A stretch of DNA of 64,000 bases from positions 1 through 64,000 of the forward strand of contig JAJDUU010000034.1 in NCBI GenBank assembly GCA_022826485.1. The letters are read 5' to 3'. Below the pieces are notes generated by a model, which was given only the letters and a program-made list of their open reading frames with translations, was not told the origin of the DNA and made no database searches. The position numbers were made by a program, and so were the translations under genes. Below, in pieces: positions 50,338-59,038 of the stretch. Within the stretch, counting starts at the first letter, position 1, and each line of letters starts with the position of its first letter. Source of the DNA: Chloroflexota bacterium (GTDB taxonomy: Bacteria > Chloroflexota > UBA11872).

Positions 50338-51552
50338 CTAGGTGACCTGAACCGGATGCGGGACCGGCTGATTGAAGAGGTAGCCCTTCTCGTTGAAGGG
50401 GATCTGGTCCGGCTGAGTGGCGCCTGCCGCGTCGGTGGCGCGGGTCATGACGGTGTGGTTGCCCGGCGGCGCGTCCCACTCGAAGTCGAAGCGCGCCCAC
50501 GAGTACTGCACCTGTGAGTCGAGCACCGAGGCGTCGCGCCAGGTCTGCCCGGCATCGAGGCTCCATTCGACGCGGCGCATGGGACCGTCGGGCGACTGCG
50601 CGTAGCCGTGGATCCAGTGCGTCCCGGCGTTCAGGCGGGCCGGCCAGGGGAGGGCCAATGCGCTCTTGACGACCTGGGTGGTGGTGACCCTGCCCAGGGC
50701 CTGGCCTTCCGGCGCATAGTCGTCGCCGATGAGCACGTAGGACGTGGTGTTGTTGCGGGTCCAGAGGCGCTCCCGGGAGACGACGATGCGGCCCAGCCAC
50801 TTGACGTTGCTGCTGCCGACCCAGCCGGGCACCAATGCGCGGAGGGGAAAGCCGTGGTCGCGCGGCAGGTCCTCGCCGTTGAGCGAGTAGGCGAGCAGCG
50901 TGTCCGGGTGCAGCGCCTTGGCCACCGGAAGCACGCGGCGAAAGCCCCGCTCCGGCGACTCGGCGTCCAGGCCGATGAGCAGCACGCTGACCGCGTCGTC
51001 GGTGATGCCGGCCGACGCGAGCACGTCGCGCAGCGGTACGCCCACCCATTCGCCGTTACCTACGCCGCCGGTCATCCACTGGGTGCCCGTGGACTGCCGG
51101 CCCTGCACCAGGCCGAACATGGCGCGGTGGTTGCCGGCGCATTCCAGGTAGCAGACGAGCGTGCGGCTGGGCAGCTTGCGGATGTCGTCGTAGCTGAACG
51201 ACAGGGGGTTGGTGACGCCGTCGCCCTCGATGGAGAGCCGCCACGTATCCGGGTCCACCTCGAGGCTGACGGAGTTGTTGCGCACGAAGAAGAGCCGGCT
51301 GGGCGTGATCAGCGCGTCCATGTGTTCCAGGCGGGCTTCCAGGCTCTTGCCGTCGTCGTGGACGATGAACGGCGTCGTGTCCTTGAACCACGCCGAGGGC
51401 GGTTGAGGCGCCGCGTCGGTGACCGGCGCGGAGTCCGCCGGCGGCGACGCCAGATCGCCCGAGTCACCGCACGCGGCCAACACTGCCGCCGCGCCTGCGA
51501 CCGAAAGCGCCTGGAGGAAGCGTCGCCGATTGAGGCTTGCGCGGCCGCTCAT
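50338..51552 (-). CDS. sulfite oxidase-like molybdopterin protein (Tat lipoprotein)
   Basis: This 404-residue exported oxidoreductase has a twin-arginine signal (NRRRFLQAL) and a lipobox-like LAAC at Cys28. The molybdopterin domain has VCYLECAGNHR with the Mo-ligand Cys, GFPLRALVPGWVGSSNVKWL and a C-terminal Ig-like dimerisation domain (RRVEWSLDAGQTW). Relatives oxidise sulfite or reduce protein methionine sulfoxide. The gene is inside an Opp-type operon: its ATG overlaps the upstream permease stop (ATGA). This suggests a substrate-related role. Confidence 0.9.
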   Translation of the reverse strand: MSGRASLNRRRFLQALSVAGAAAVLAACGDSGDLASPPADSAPVTDAAPQPPSAWFKDTTPFIVHDDGKSLEARLEHMDALITPSRLFFVRNNSVSLEVDPDTWRLSIEGDGVTNPLSFSYDDIRKLPSRTLVCYLECAGNHRAMFGLVQGRQSTGTQWMTGGVGNGEWVGVPLRDVLASAGITDDAVSVLLIGLDAESPERGFRRVLPVAKALHPDTLLAYSLNGEDLPRDHGFPLRALVPGWVGSSNVKWLGRIVVSRERLWTRNNTTSYVLIGDDYAPEGQALGRVTTTQVVKSALALPWPARLNAGTHWIHGYAQSPDGPMRRVEWSLDAGQTWRDASVLDSQVQYSWARFDFEWDAPPGNHTVMTRATDAAGATQPDQIPFNEKGYLFNQPVPHPVQVT

Positions 51553-52499
51553 GTCCGCCGCAGCCGCGGGTTCACGACTTCGTCCAGCGAACGACCGAGG
51601 AGGTAAAACGACGAGCACAGGAGGGTGATGGACAGGCTGGCCGGGAATATGAGCCACCAGTATTCGGTGACTTGCAACAGATATCCGGCGGATTCGGTGG
51701 TGTGAATCATCAGGCCCCAGCTCATGCGCACGTCCAGCAGGCCCAGGAAGCTCAGCACGGCTTCCGAAAATATGGCGCTGGTGACGGTGAACATCATGTA
51801 GAGGAATGAGAGCGGCAGCAGGTTGGGGACGACGTGGACGAGCAGGATGTGCAGCGTGCCGCCGCCCGCGGCCCGGGCGGCCTCGATGTAGGGCTTGACG
51901 ACGACGGACAGCGCCTGGGACTTGAGCACCACGCCGGTGCCGCCGAATCCCGAGAGCAGGCCGATGAGCACGGCCAGCTCCAGGTGCCCGACCTCGAAAA
52001 GGGCGCTCAGCACGATGAGAATGCTGATCGCCGGCATCATGATCATGATGTCGGCCAGCCGCATCAGCAGCGTGTCCACCCAGCCGCCGTAGTAGGCGGC
52101 GATGGCCCCGACCATGGTGCCGATGCACACGGTCATGAGCGCCGCGAGCAATCCGAGCAGGAACTCGGACCGCGTGCTGAACATGAGCTGGCTCAGGATG
52201 TCGCGGCCCAGCGGGTCGGTGCCCAGCGGATGGCTCAGGCTTGGCGGCGCGGGCTGGACGGGCTCGTCGAAGGCGTAGCCGATGATCGGGTCGTAGGTGC
52301 GCTCGTCCCAGATCGTGTGCATCAGGATCGGATGCGCTGCGGCCAGCAGCAGGTAGAAGACGATGATCGCCAGCCCCAACAGGCCGATGCGCGTGCCCAG
52401 AAACAGCGACCAGTTCTGCTTGAGGCTGCGGCCCGCCAGCGTGAGGCGCATCTTCCACAGCGACGGCGCGGCGGCGACGGGCGCGGCTTCGGTCGTCAT
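51549..52499 (-). CDS. oligopeptide ABC transporter permease (OppC-type)
   Basis: This 316-residue inner-membrane permease has about six helices, the periplasmic HPLGTDPLGRDILSQ motif typical of OppC and DppC, and the EAA loop EAARAAGGGTLHILLVHVVPN. It overlaps both the upstream permease and the downstream gene by four bases each. Confidence 0.95.
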   Translation of the reverse strand: MTTEAAPVAAAPSLWKMRLTLAGRSLKQNWSLFLGTRIGLLGLAIIVFYLLLAAAHPILMHTIWDERTYDPIIGYAFDEPVQPAPPSLSHPLGTDPLGRDILSQLMFSTRSEFLLGLLAALMTVCIGTMVGAIAAYYGGWVDTLLMRLADIMIMMPAISILIVLSALFEVGHLELAVLIGLLSGFGGTGVVLKSQALSVVVKPYIEAARAAGGGTLHILLVHVVPNLLPLSFLYMMFTVTSAIFSEAVLSFLGLLDVRMSWGLMIHTTESAGYLLQVTEYWWLIFPASLSITLLCSSFYLLGRSLDEVVNPRLRRT

Positions 52500-53647
52500 C
52501 GGTAGCGGACCCTCGGGTCGAGGTAGGCGTAGAGCACGTCGGCCGCCAGATGCGCCACGAGCACGAAGATGCCGACGAAGACAAAGGCCCCCACCGCGAG
52601 CGGCAGGTCTTCGCTCACCGTGGCCGACACGAGCGTCTGTCCCATGCCGGGCCAGGAGAAGATGGACTCGATGATGACCCCGCCGTCGATGGCGAAGGCC
52701 AGGCTGAAGACGAAGCTGGTCACGACCGGCAGCAGGGCGTTGCGGGCGACGTGCTTGTCGCGCACGACCTTTTCGGGCAGTCCCTTGGCCCGGGCCACCA
52801 TCACGTGGTCCTCGCGAATGACCTCCAACATGCTGTTGCGGGTCAGGAGCATGGTTCCCGCGAAGCTGATCAGCGTGAGCGTGGCGATCGGCAGGATCAT
52901 GTGCCGCACCAGGTCGAACGCGAGGTGCCCAACGCCCGACGCCAGCCAGACGCCGACAACCGCCGCGACTGCCGCGGCGATGGTTCCCACGTGAATGAGC
53001 GGCGCCTTGGCGAGGCGCTTCCGGCTCGTCGCTAGAACTACCGCGAACACGACCACCGTCAGGACGGCGGCGGTCGCCAACATGAGATTGAAGATCGTGT
53101 TCGAGTCGGTCGGCGCGTCACGCCACACCACCGGATCCAGGAACTTGCCGATCGGCAGCCAGCCGGCCTTGAAGGCGAACAGCCAGATCATCATCAGGCC
53201 GAACCAGGGCGTGAACACGGTGTACAGCGAGACGCCGCCGATGGTCGAGGTGTATTCGACCCAGCCGCCGCGGCGCCAGGCGATGATCTTGCCCAGCGCG
53301 AACCCGAGATAGAAGGAGATCACGGTTGCGGTCACGAACAGCACCAGCGTGCGCGGCAGGCGTTCCAGGATCACGTCGCCGACGGTTCGCGGATAGAGGC
53401 TGAACGAAACGCCGAAGTTACCGGTGACCGTGTTCTTGAGGTGGACCAGGTACTGCTTCCACAGCGGCTCGTTGACGCCAAAGAGCTCCTGGAGGTTCGC
53501 GCGCGTCTCCGGCGGGAGGCTGGGGTCCATCGAATACAGGCGGGTGATGTCGCCGGGCTGGGCGTTCACCAGAAAGAACACGATGGTCAGGAAGACGAAG
53601 AGCGTGAGCAGGATCTGGACGGTGCGGCGCAGGAGGTATCCGGCCAA
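52496..53647 (-). CDS. oligopeptide ABC transporter permease (OppB-type)
   Basis: This 383-residue permease begins MAGYLLRRTVQILLTLFVFLTIVFFLV, typical of OppB/DppB. QELFGVNEPLWKQYLVHLKN and the EAA loop VARAKGLPEKVVRDKHVARNALLP are conserved. An insertion of about 40 residues with two hydrophobic segments (about 190-240) makes it longer than the 310-335 residues usual for DppB. It overlaps OppC by four bases. Confidence 0.94.
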   Translation of the reverse strand: MAGYLLRRTVQILLTLFVFLTIVFFLVNAQPGDITRLYSMDPSLPPETRANLQELFGVNEPLWKQYLVHLKNTVTGNFGVSFSLYPRTVGDVILERLPRTLVLFVTATVISFYLGFALGKIIAWRRGGWVEYTSTIGGVSLYTVFTPWFGLMMIWLFAFKAGWLPIGKFLDPVVWRDAPTDSNTIFNLMLATAAVLTVVVFAVVLATSRKRLAKAPLIHVGTIAAAVAAVVGVWLASGVGHLAFDLVRHMILPIATLTLISFAGTMLLTRNSMLEVIREDHVMVARAKGLPEKVVRDKHVARNALLPVVTSFVFSLAFAIDGGVIIESIFSWPGMGQTLVSATVSEDLPLAVGAFVFVGIFVLVAHLAADVLYAYLDPRVRYR

Positions 53648-53730
53648 CTAGGTCACCCGCCGGGGTCGTCGTTTGGCCGCCGATGCCGCGACCTCGCCCA
53701 TGCAGCCCGCCTCATTCCCGCGGCCAAGCG

Positions 53731-55836
53731 CTACTTGATCAGCACGACGTGCTGCAGCCCCTGCTGCTGCGCCATTCCGCCGAGCACCGAGGTGTAGGGG
53801 TATTCGACCCGCGAGGGTCGGAACACATCGATTTTCGGCGTGGTGAACAGCGTCACATAGGGCAGGTCTTCGGCGAGCAGCTCCTGCATCTGGTAGACCA
53901 ATGCCCGCGCGCCGTCGATGGTGGTCTCGGACAGCAGGGCGAAGGCCAGATCGTCGAACTCCGGGTTGGCGTAGCCTCCCCAGTTGTAGCCACCCTCCTC
54001 GTTCTCGGGCGCGTGGCGGCTGTGGAAGATGTTCTCCAGGTAGTTGGGGAACACGCTGAGGCCCCAGCCCAGGATCCAAATGTCGAGGTCTTCGGCCACC
54101 GTTTCACTGAACAGGCGGTCGACGAGGACGTTGAACCCGACCAGCTGCGCCCGCACCGGAATGCCCAGGTCGTTGAGCCAGCGCTCGATCCAGATGGCGA
54201 AGGTGGACCGCAGCGGATCGTAGCCGGCGCTGGGCGCAATCAGCTCGAGCTGTGGAATCTCCGAGCCGTCGGGCAGGCGCAGGCCCCGGCCGGGCGTGGA
54301 GACGAAGTCGCCGTCCTCGCTGACCTCGGGCTCCTGCTCATAGGTGAACCCGGCGCTCGTCAGCAGCTCGACGGCCTGTGCGATCCGCTCGCTCAGGCTC
54401 AGCCCCTGGCCGATCTTGGGCGCCGCATCGTTGTGCCAGAAGGCATTGCCCTCGGGAACCATGGCGTACATGGGAATCGCGGCGTCCTGCAGAATCGACT
54501 GCGCCACGAACTCCTTGTCGATCATGGTCGCCACGGCTTGCCGGAACTCCTGGAAGCTCATGGGGCCCTTGCGGGTGTTGAACCCCAGGTAGAACGTGCC
54601 GTTGTCGAGATTGGTCACCACCTCGAGGTCCGGCGCCTGGCGGACGCGGTCGAGGAAGCCCTTCTCGAGACCCAGCGGGTTGAAGAGGAAGTCGATGTCG
54701 CCGGTGGTCAGGGCGAGGATCGCCGAATCCTGGTTGCCGTAGATGCTGAAGATCTCGGTTTCGAAGTGCGGACCGACCTCGAATTCCAACACCGTGTCGC
54801 CGGTGGCCTCGCCGTAGACCACCTCGGTGTAGCCGAGTTGTTCGTTGGTCTCCCGGTAGGCGCCGTTCGCGAACTGCGTGACGACGGCGCCCATCTGGAA
54901 GTGGCTCGGCACCGTCTCGTTTTCGAAGAAGGCGCCCGGCTCCCACTGGCGAAACGCGAGACCGCCGGCGGTGGGCTCGCCGTCGGGCACGTGGGCGAAC
55001 AGGGCTTCGATCTGCTGGGGCGTGGGGCCGGCCTTCTTGGCTTCCTCGACCACCGGCGCCCAGTAGTGCTCAGGGAGCAGCGGCATGAACGCCAGCCCGA
55101 ATTGCCACACGCTGAGGCCGGGCGTCTGCGGATTCCCGTCGGCGTCGGTCGACTTGAAATAGAACTTGAGTCGATGGCTGTCGAGAGCCTCCACCCGGTC
55201 GACGAACGCGGAATCTACCAGTTGGGCCCAATTGCCGCCGAGCTGCAGGTCCATGACGGTGTTGACCGTGAAGACGAAGTCATCCGCCGTCACTTCCTCG
55301 CCGTCGCTCCAGGTCACGCCTTGCTTGAGCGAGACTTCGGTGGTCCAGAACTCCGTGCCGTCGACCGTCTCCTTCTCCAACGGCGTCGGGAAGCCGTCGG
55401 CGGCCACCGGGACCCAGTCGAATCGCTGGGCGGAATAGCCGTAGAGCTGCGTGGCGTAACCGCCGATGACATAGCCGGTCCAAACCGATCCGGCCGGTCC
55501 GCCCAGGTAGTTCCACACGTTCCGCGAAATCGGGTCCTCGAACAGCCCCATCTTGTAGATGGCCGGTCCGGTGGGAGCCTGAGTTTCAGCCGCCGGCGCA
55601 GGGGTCGGGGTGGCCTCGACGATGCGCTCGACCTCGACGACCTTCTCAACCTCCACGACCTTCTCGACTTCGACGACTCTCTCGACCTCAACCGGGACTT
55701 CGACCGTGACGGTGACGACCCTCTCAACGGGCGGCGGCTCGTCGGTGTCGCCGCAGGCCAGCGCCGCCACGGCGACGCCCAGAGTCAGAAGGAGAAGAAA
55801 CAGCCGTCCGCGCATGAAACCGCCCATGACACTCAC
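53731..55836 (-). CDS. oligopeptide ABC transporter substrate-binding lipoprotein
   Basis: This 701-residue SBP_bac_5-family lipoprotein has a signal peptide with lipobox VAALAC. A stalk of Val/Glu heptads (VEKVVEV-type, about 38-75) and a Thr/Pro linker follow, then the binding domain with LKQGVTWSDGEEVTADDFVFTVN, a family hallmark. The heptad stalk is a style I associate with Chloroflexota binding proteins. The peptide or other ligand is unknown. A start at 55815 (MRGRLF) is an alternative. It is the first gene of the importer operon and lies 83 bases before OppB. Confidence 0.93.
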   Translation of the reverse strand: MSVMGGFMRGRLFLLLLTLGVAVAALACGDTDEPPPVERVVTVTVEVPVEVERVVEVEKVVEVEKVVEVERIVEATPTPAPAAETQAPTGPAIYKMGLFEDPISRNVWNYLGGPAGSVWTGYVIGGYATQLYGYSAQRFDWVPVAADGFPTPLEKETVDGTEFWTTEVSLKQGVTWSDGEEVTADDFVFTVNTVMDLQLGGNWAQLVDSAFVDRVEALDSHRLKFYFKSTDADGNPQTPGLSVWQFGLAFMPLLPEHYWAPVVEEAKKAGPTPQQIEALFAHVPDGEPTAGGLAFRQWEPGAFFENETVPSHFQMGAVVTQFANGAYRETNEQLGYTEVVYGEATGDTVLEFEVGPHFETEIFSIYGNQDSAILALTTGDIDFLFNPLGLEKGFLDRVRQAPDLEVVTNLDNGTFYLGFNTRKGPMSFQEFRQAVATMIDKEFVAQSILQDAAIPMYAMVPEGNAFWHNDAAPKIGQGLSLSERIAQAVELLTSAGFTYEQEPEVSEDGDFVSTPGRGLRLPDGSEIPQLELIAPSAGYDPLRSTFAIWIERWLNDLGIPVRAQLVGFNVLVDRLFSETVAEDLDIWILGWGLSVFPNYLENIFHSRHAPENEEGGYNWGGYANPEFDDLAFALLSETTIDGARALVYQMQELLAEDLPYVTLFTTPKIDVFRPSRVEYPYTSVLGGMAQQQGLQHVVLIK

Positions 55837-55890
55837 TCCGCCATTGGAGCCGGGGACCGTGCGCCCATAGTACGGAGTCTGGTTAGTTCG

Positions 55891-56047
55891 TCACGAACTG
55901 CGCTGACAAATCTCCCTGTCGCCAGCGCGCTCGATGGCCTCGGTCGTGGCGGTATTCGGGTCGCGGAAGCTTGCCCCTGCCGCTTGGCTCAGTTGGGGTC
56001 GTCGGCCGCCAGCCATAAGAAGTGCAGGTCCCCACCAGCAGCTTCAC
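55891..56047 (-). pseudogene. VapC-like PIN toxin remnant
   Basis: From a GTG overlapping the antitoxin-like stop (GTGA) the line reads KLLVGTCT, then in a second frame FLWLAADDPN, then in a third LSQAAGASFRDPNTATTEAIE, which together resemble the first 40-45 residues of a VapC/PIN toxin (KLLLDTHxxLWLAADDPxLS). Two frameshifts and loss of the C-terminal two-thirds make it inactive. The first catalytic Asp is replaced by Gly. Confidence 0.65.
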
Positions 56048-56256
56048 GCCGGGTCAGCGTCTCCTCGAAAGGCGTCAATCAGGTGCTGGGGAAGCGGCTC
56101 GAAGAAGCTGGCCGGAATCGACATCCCGCGGTCGATGCCTACCGTCCGTGGCTTCCGCGCCGGCTTGGACGCGGACGGAGCCCGGCGACGGGGGCGCTGC
56201 GGCGTTAGGTTGTCGTCACTTCGCCGGGGCGAGAATTGGTTCGACATGGATTTCAT
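56044..56256 (-). CDS. VapB/Phd-like antitoxin C-terminal fragment
   Basis: The 70-residue frame ends KPRTVGIDRGMSIPASFFEPLPQHLIDAFRGDADPA, which is the pattern of antitoxin tails that precede VapC toxins (xxG..G...I..DFDEPLP..(I/L)..F). The first 40 residues are basic and unconserved-looking and overlap the end of the HigA pseudogene. The DNA-binding part appears to be missing, so this is probably a relic. Confidence 0.5.
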   Translation of the reverse strand: MKSMSNQFSPRRSDDNLTPQRPRRRAPSASKPARKPRTVGIDRGMSIPASFFEPLPQHLIDAFRGDADPA

Positions 56257-56509
56257 CCGACCGCCTGAGAGCCTACGCCAGATCGTATACGGCCTGTAGT
56301 GGGCACCAGGCTGCGCTGCCGCCGCCGAGAGCCTTGTCCAAGCGGATGGCCATCTCGGGCGAGATCCTGGCACCACCGGTCACGACGTCCGACAGCTACT
56401 TACGGCTGACGTTCAGGCGTCTTGCCGCCGCTGCGACGCTCAGGTCCAGCGGCTCAACGAAGTCGAAATGCACGGACAGTCTCGGATGCGGCGGGTTTTT
56501 CATGGGCAT
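56216..56509 (-). pseudogene. HigA-type antitoxin pseudogene with two TAG stops
   Basis: The frame aligns end to end with the intact 97-residue HigA-type protein at 47512-47805, starting MPMKNPPHPRLSVHFDFVEP and ending [12 protein letters not shown]. Two in-frame TAG codons (56396-56398 and 56273-56275) fall exactly where the intact copy has glutamine (Gln38 and Gln79), so each can be explained by one C-to-T change. The HTH is otherwise conserved. Confidence 0.85.
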
Positions 56510-56627
56510 GGGGCAATCCTTTTAGTGGTAGTCAACGAGATTGACATCAGGGGCGTCCGCCCGCCAGCGGGTTAAGCTTCGGACCAGGCTCAGCGTTGCA
56601 AACGCGACAGGCGCGCGGTGTCAGCTA

Positions 56628-57254
56628 TCAGGCGGTCTCTCGCCGCGAAAGATCCAACTCCGCCGAATCACGGGCTTGCGCCAATTCGAATCCGGGCCGG
56701 GACGGCTCCGTGAACGTGATCGCGTCGTAGAAATCGTCCAGTGCGATGAACACACCGTTGCGCTCGGCCCAGCCGCGCATTCGCTGGTTGCACGAATGTG
56801 CCCATGACAGGATTTCTACTCGCCATCCGCGTTCGTGCATTTGCTCTAAGTCTCGATGGAAGCCGGCGCCTTCCAGATAGCCCGCGCCGTCGCCCGTCAG
56901 CAGCACCACGATGCCAGGATGGCCGTTGTACGTGAGCGCGTCTCGCAGCATGCAGAGTTGCAACATCTGGTCAGGCATTCCTTGTTCACCGCGGTCGGCG
57001 CTGCCGCGGTCAAATAGCCGCACTTCCACTCCAGCGCCTTCCATGCGGTTCCATAGGTGCCGCATTTCCGGCGGGATGGATCCAGCCGCAACCGCGCGCT
57101 CCATCGGCCGGTCGGCATTTGCCAGACGCAGCAGGTTCTCGAAGTGAATGCGCACCCGATAGCGCGCGCCAGGGCCCTCGCACCGGGCGTCCGCGAGACG
57201 CTGCGCCTCGTGAAAGATATTGGAGTTGTCCCAATAGATGAACACGTGGTCCAT
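56628..57254 (-). CDS. NYN-domain protein (PIN-like nuclease fold)
   Basis: This 208-residue protein begins MDHVFIYWDNSNIFHEAQRLAD with the first acidic ligand, and VVLLTGDGAGYLEGAGFHRDLEQMHERGWRVEILSW gives the second Asp pair and the typical NYN strand-helix. Acidic residues are consistent with metal-dependent RNA cleavage. Start ATG at 57254; an upstream ATG at 57269 is less likely. A broken NYN gene of a different subtype lies at 23438-24048. Confidence 0.85.
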   Translation of the reverse strand: MDHVFIYWDNSNIFHEAQRLADARCEGPGARYRVRIHFENLLRLANADRPMERAVAAGSIPPEMRHLWNRMEGAGVEVRLFDRGSADRGEQGMPDQMLQLCMLRDALTYNGHPGIVVLLTGDGAGYLEGAGFHRDLEQMHERGWRVEILSWAHSCNQRMRGWAERNGVFIALDDFYDAITFTEPSRPGFELAQARDSAELDLSRRETA

Positions 57255-57350
57255 GGATGATCGCCTCAAGACGCTCGAGCAATTCTATGCAAACCGCAGT
57301 GCTGCGGCGGCGGATAGATCATCCAGCGTCCGCGAAACCGGCTGCGCGCG

Positions 57351-58262
57351 TCAGACCTCCCCCTCCGCCCACGCCCGGATGAGGTGGTGGGCGATGGCGT
57401 ACTCGCCAGGGACTCGGAGGTCGGGGTCGGCGCCGGCGAGGGCGCGGAGGACCTGGGGCCGCTCGAACCAGCGGACGGCTTGCATTTCGACGTCGTCGGG
57501 GCGCAGGTCGACGGTGAGCGCGTCGGCGTGGCAGCCGATCATGAGCGAGGAGGGGAACGGCCACGGCTGCGACGAGTGGTAGCGCACCTCGCCGACCTGG
57601 ACGCCGGCTTCCTCGGCCACCTCGCGCCGCACGGCTTCCTCGATGGACTCGCCCTGGTCCATGAACCCGGCCAGGGCCGAGAACATGCGCCGGCTCGCGA
57701 GCCGGCCGCGCGACTGCCCCAGCAGGCAGCGGTCGCCGTCGCTGACCACCACGATCACCACCGGGTCGGTGCGCGGGAAGTGCTCGGCGCCGCAGTGCCC
57801 GCAGCGGCGCGACTGACCGCCGCGCTGCGGCTCGGTGGGGTGGCCGCAGACGCTGCAATACCGATGGCGCGCGTGCCAGTCGACGTTGGCTCGCGCCTGC
57901 GCCGCGATGCCGGCCTCGGCCGCCGGCAGCAGCACGGCAGCCTCGCGCAGCTCGGCGAAGCGCTGCTCGCGGTCCTGGTCGAGGTCGTCGGGGTGATCCG
58001 AGACGTCCACCGCAAAGTGCGCCACGCCGCCCGCGAGCCCGAGCAGATAGCGCGGGCCGTCCACCCGCATCTCGGCCAGCCAGCGGCCCGTGCGCCAGTC
58101 CAGGCGCGTGGCAGCGGTTTCGCGCACCAGCACGTCGAGTCGTCGCAGCGGCAGGAAGACGCTGGCCGGATCCCGCTCCCGTCGCGCGATCCAGTCCGGG
58201 TCGCGCCGCTCGCGCTCGGCGCGGTCCAGCCGGTTGCCGCTGAAGGTGTGTGGACGAGTCAC
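57351..58262 (-). CDS. nudC: NADH pyrophosphatase / RNA decapping hydrolase
   Basis: This 303-residue Nudix hydrolase cleaves NAD(H) and NAD-capped RNA. It has the zinc ribbon CSVCG...CGHCG, the Nudix box GFMDQGESIEEAVRREVAEEAG and the NudC signature SQPWPFPSSLMIG just after it. GTG start. It is divergent from rhaM, 50 bases away. Confidence 0.95.
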   Translation of the reverse strand: MTRPHTFSGNRLDRAERERRDPDWIARRERDPASVFLPLRRLDVLVRETAATRLDWRTGRWLAEMRVDGPRYLLGLAGGVAHFAVDVSDHPDDLDQDREQRFAELREAAVLLPAAEAGIAAQARANVDWHARHRYCSVCGHPTEPQRGGQSRRCGHCGAEHFPRTDPVVIVVVSDGDRCLLGQSRGRLASRRMFSALAGFMDQGESIEEAVRREVAEEAGVQVGEVRYHSSQPWPFPSSLMIGCHADALTVDLRPDDVEMQAVRWFERPQVLRALAGADPDLRVPGEYAIAHHLIRAWAEGEV

Positions 58263-58312
58263 GGGCGGCGACGCATGCTGCTCATCGTCCCTGTCGCCGT
58301 CTGGAGAACATC

Positions 58313-58627
58313 ATGGCGCGCATCGCCTTTGCCCTGCCGATCAAGCCCGACAAGATCGACGCCTACCGGGAAACCCACGCCAACGTGTGGCCCGAGTTGC
58401 TGGCCGAGAATACCGCCGCGGGCATCCGCAACTACACCATCGTGCTCTTCGGCCACCACGCCATCGGCCTCCTCGAATGCGACGACTGGGACGCGGCGAC
58501 GGCCTACCTGGCGAAGTCGGAACCCCAGTTGCGCTGGCAAGAGCTGCACACGGACATCCTGGACGTGGACATGAGCACGGGCCTGGTGCCGCTGGAGATG
58601 CTGGACGAGCTGTTCCACCAGGATTGA
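58313..58627 (+). CDS. rhaM: L-rhamnose mutarotase
   Basis: This 104-residue dimeric ferredoxin-like-fold protein interconverts alpha- and beta-L-rhamnose. It has IKPDKIDAYRETHANVWPELLAENTAAGIRNYTIVLFG (catalytic His in ETHANVWPE) and LLECDDWDAATAYLAKSE. Start ATG at 58313 with GGAG seven bases upstream. No other rhamnose genes are nearby; an aldolase of HpcH type lies far away at 24278. Confidence 0.92.
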   Translation: MARIAFALPIKPDKIDAYRETHANVWPELLAENTAAGIRNYTIVLFGHHAIGLLECDDWDAATAYLAKSEPQLRWQELHTDILDVDMSTGLVPLEMLDELFHQD

Positions 58628-58654
58628 CGGGGGGCGGTCGGCGGGGCTGGGGGT

Positions 58655-58890
58655 GGGGAGCCCCTCTCCCTATCCCTCTCCCCGTGGGAGAGGGGATCGG
58701 ACCACGTGCAAGGGGCTGGATTCCCGCCTTCGGAGACCTTTGCGTAAACCCCTCCGTCATTCCGGCGGAGGCCGGAATCCAGTCCGGTCGAACCTGGAAG
58801 CGCCCTGGATGCTTGGCGTCGGGCGGGTCTCGGACCCGCCTCTACAGACTTATGCAAAGGTCTCCCTTCGCGGGAATGACGGAGTCGGAG
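58655..58890. repeat. dispersed intergenic repeat block
   Basis: This block contains the CCTCTCCC...GGGAGAGG palindrome (about 58661-58694), about 70 bases nearly identical to 46297-46367, the GGGCGGGT-ACCCGCC palindrome and a 'TATGCAAAGGTCTCCCTTCGCGGGAATGACGG' tail. It fills most of the 411-base gap before ilvD. No gene is seen. Confidence 0.88.
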
Positions 58891-59038
58891 TTACCCACTA
58901 GGGGGATCCGCGCGGTTTTGTGCGGGGACGCGCCATCGCGCGCTGCGGGATATATCATTCGTGACGGTGCGACTCAGCGCGCCGCCGGTCGCGGGGCTCT
59001 GCCCGCGGCCATTTTCCTGACTCTTCGAAGGACCTGCC

